A stretch of DNA of 64,000 nucleotides. Source: Ligilactobacillus sp. WC1T17. Its GTDB lineage: Bacteria > Bacillota > Bacilli > Lactobacillales > Lactobacillaceae. The stretch spans positions 62,001 to 126,000 of the forward strand of contig FOCC01000005.1 in NCBI GenBank assembly GCA_900110005.1, read 5' to 3'. Shown in pieces: positions 63,601-64,000 of the stretch (the stretch's first letter is position 1; every line of letters begins with the position of its first letter). The position numbers and the translations under genes are program-made. Below the pieces are notes generated by a model. The model was not told the origin of the DNA and searched no databases. It was given only the letters and a program-made list of their open reading frames with translations.

Positions 63601-64000
63601 CATCCGCTCCTTGAAGGCTGCAGTTATGGAACGCCACGAACGCAAGATTTTGCCTGAAAAACAGTTTGATTTGGAAAAGCCAAAGCAATTTACCAAGGAA
63701 ATGAAGCAAAAGCACACCCTGCTGATGCCAATGCTTTCACCAATCCACCAATCAAACTTGGTCGATGTGGCCTTACAAGCTTCCGGCTACAATGTTGTCA
63801 ATTTGCCGGTTGAACGCCAACACTCAGTCGATGAAGGGATTAAGTATGTCAATAACGATGCCTGCTACCCTGCCATCATCACCATTGGTCAAATGATTGA
63901 AGCTTTGAAGTCAGGTAAATATGACGTCAATAATACTTCTGTCATGATGAGTCAAACCGGTGGCGGCTGCCGGGCTACAAACTACATTCCTTTAATCAGA
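60683..64000 (+). CDS. 2-hydroxyacyl-CoA dehydratase activase-related protein (two BcrAD/BadFG domains plus DUF2229), runs off window
   Basis: ATG 60683 follows AAAGGAGAA, and the frame is open for 1106 codons to the window end. Two ASKHA-fold activase domains lie in tandem: GGIDVGSTTVKVV with NGSCAGGTGAF and ASRCGVFAK (about residues 7-280), then LGIDAGSTTTKIV with NEACSSGCGSF and GSRCTVFMQ (about 320-580). Next comes a cysteine cluster (CEKTFEHCGRCENNC) and a DUF2229/HgdB-like region with CYPAKMVHGH, PCVVFERQ and GGGCRATNY. Such activases use ATP to drive single-electron transfer from a 4Fe-4S cluster. The physiological role of this fused Lactobacillales protein is unknown. Divergent TetR gene is its likely regulator. 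Confidence 0.88.
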   Translation, partial: MQTKPLRGGIDVGSTTVKVVIMDENNHPLYQTYQRHFSDVKKASGKVLREAAEAVGKDTPIAFTITGSGGMGLADILHLKFIQEVIACTKTVEIICPQTDVAIELGGEDAKITFFGASLEQKMNGSCAGGTGAFIDQMASLLKTDANGLNELAKGYTHIYPIASRCGVFAKTDVQPLINDGARQEDLAASIFQAVVNQTIAGLASGHKIKGNVAFLGGPLYFMSELRQRFIETLNLKPENIIFPQDPQLFVAKGAAFYAEEEEPTTIENLLDLIEHGQSLKPTRSLPPLFNNEAELKEFRDRHAKAKVDFRPLETYRGQAYLGIDAGSTTTKIVLMSEDKKILYTWYGNNDGDPLQKTIDILTEMYQHIPENVTIAKACTTGYGEHLIKSALKADLGEVETVAHYKAAHYFQPDVDFILDIGGQDMKAMHVKKGALSTIQLNEACSSGCGSFIETFAQSLQYNVKDFAKAALLTQHPADLGSRCTVFMQSRVKQAQKEGASVGDISAGLSMSVIKNALFKVIKAHSAEDLGKHIVCQGGTFYNEAVLRAFEQLSGQEVIRPNIAGLMGAYGAALIAQEHAKAGDKSTLMTTAEMQGLTCEKTFEHCGRCENNCLLTITHFNDGRTFITGNRCEKGLRIKLAPKDQRVNLVKEKYHKLFSYRPLRKKLAERGTIGIPRVLNMYENYPLWATFFKELKIRAEISTRSDEEMFKSGIETIPSDTVCYPAKMVHGHIQWLINKGFKTIFYPCVVFERQEAKAANNHFNCPIVQSYPDVIRMNVDEIREGKVDYRNPYLNLADFDSTAENLYQTFKDFGVSKKEVEQALQAGFKEMDNFKRWIQNRGEDTLMMMRQTGQHGVVLAGRPYHLDPQINRGISQIICAEGFNVLTEDSISHMGNVEGLRVVNQWTYHSRLFAAARVAAKIPELEFVQLNSFGCGIDAITTDQVEEILSRFNRLYTVLKIDEGTNIGAIRIRIRSLKAAVMERHERKILPEKQFDLEKPKQFTKEMKQKHTLLMPMLSPIHQSNLVDVALQASGYNVVNLPVERQHSVDEGIKYVNNDACYPAIITIGQMIEALKSGKYDVNNTSVMMSQTGGGCRATNYIPLIR

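Noticed and set aside
61642-63717. Minus-strand ORFs opposite the activase gene, up to 144 codons
   Set aside because: The plus strand is one continuous conserved protein; the antisense ORFs have no start signals.
1-64000. CRISPR arrays, tRNA or rRNA genes, prophage
   Set aside because: No regularly spaced repeats, cloverleaf-like segments with CCA ends, rRNA stretches or phage structural genes were noticed on reading; dedicated tools were not run.

Overview
The window looks like chromosome of a low-to-mid GC lactic acid bacterium of the family Lactobacillaceae. Signs are a single-copy type phosphoketolase (xpkA), a D-alanylation operon (dltXABCD), RexAB in place of RecBCD, the peptidases PepC and PepF, an oligopeptide ABC importer, a Met-specific T-box and a TPP riboswitch feeding an ECF transporter. 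Genus cannot be fixed from the sequence alone. Most genes lie on the minus strand. No rRNA, tRNA, CRISPR array or intact prophage was seen.

Layout: 1-2,000 a protein phosphatase (cut by the window edge) and a CNNM/CorC-type membrane protein. 2,000-3,400 a graveyard of eroded genes (transposase piece, unknown ORF, TetR and XRE remnants). 3,446-6,330 metNIQ methionine importer under a T-box. 6,400-9,421 membrane protein, unknown cytoplasmic protein and two L,D-transpeptidase paralogues, one of which has lost its catalytic residues. 9,499-11,043 ABC-F ATPase. 11,100-11,970 a gene-poor stretch holding two small genes and a folded RNA. 11,973-19,845 rexB-rexA-srtA, each joined by a one-base stop/start overlap. 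19,956-25,156 pepC, prs, an aminotransferase and a stand-alone CoA-acylating aldehyde dehydrogenase. 25,319-28,844 a two-component system flanked by a kinase-less sensor-like protein (preceded by two tiny overlapping ORFs) and a small FIVAR-domain sortase substrate. 28,996-33,165 peptide deformylase, half an MFS transporter, phosphatase, GDPD, cytidine deaminase, esterase. 33,249-37,609 dlt operon. 37,748-40,443 thiamine-precursor ECF transporter with TPP riboswitch. 40,586-47,750 pepF, gpmA, C-S lyase, AI-2E family exporter, galM, galE. 47,973-51,194 GntR regulator and phosphoketolase. 51,230-52,000 a decayed gene. 52,077-53,702 lipid-linked sugar flippase. 53,829-59,576 oppDFBCA. 59,870-64,000 TetR regulator divergent from a very large activase/DUF2229 iron-sulfur protein that runs off the window.

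Together the genes describe a peptide- and amino-acid-scavenging, sugar-fermenting cell: Opp imports peptides, PepF and PepC degrade them, MetNIQ and the C-S lyase handle sulfur amino acids, GalM/GalE feed hexoses in, and phosphoketolase plus the aldehyde dehydrogenase give a heterofermentative route to acetyl-phosphate, acetate and possibly ethanol. Envelope functions (dlt, sortase, L,D-transpeptidases, flippase) are well represented. The least explained loci are the small-gene region at 11.1-11.7 kb, the peptide/sensor/two-component locus at 25.3-28.8 kb, the pseudo-L,D-transpeptidase and the activase locus at the right edge.
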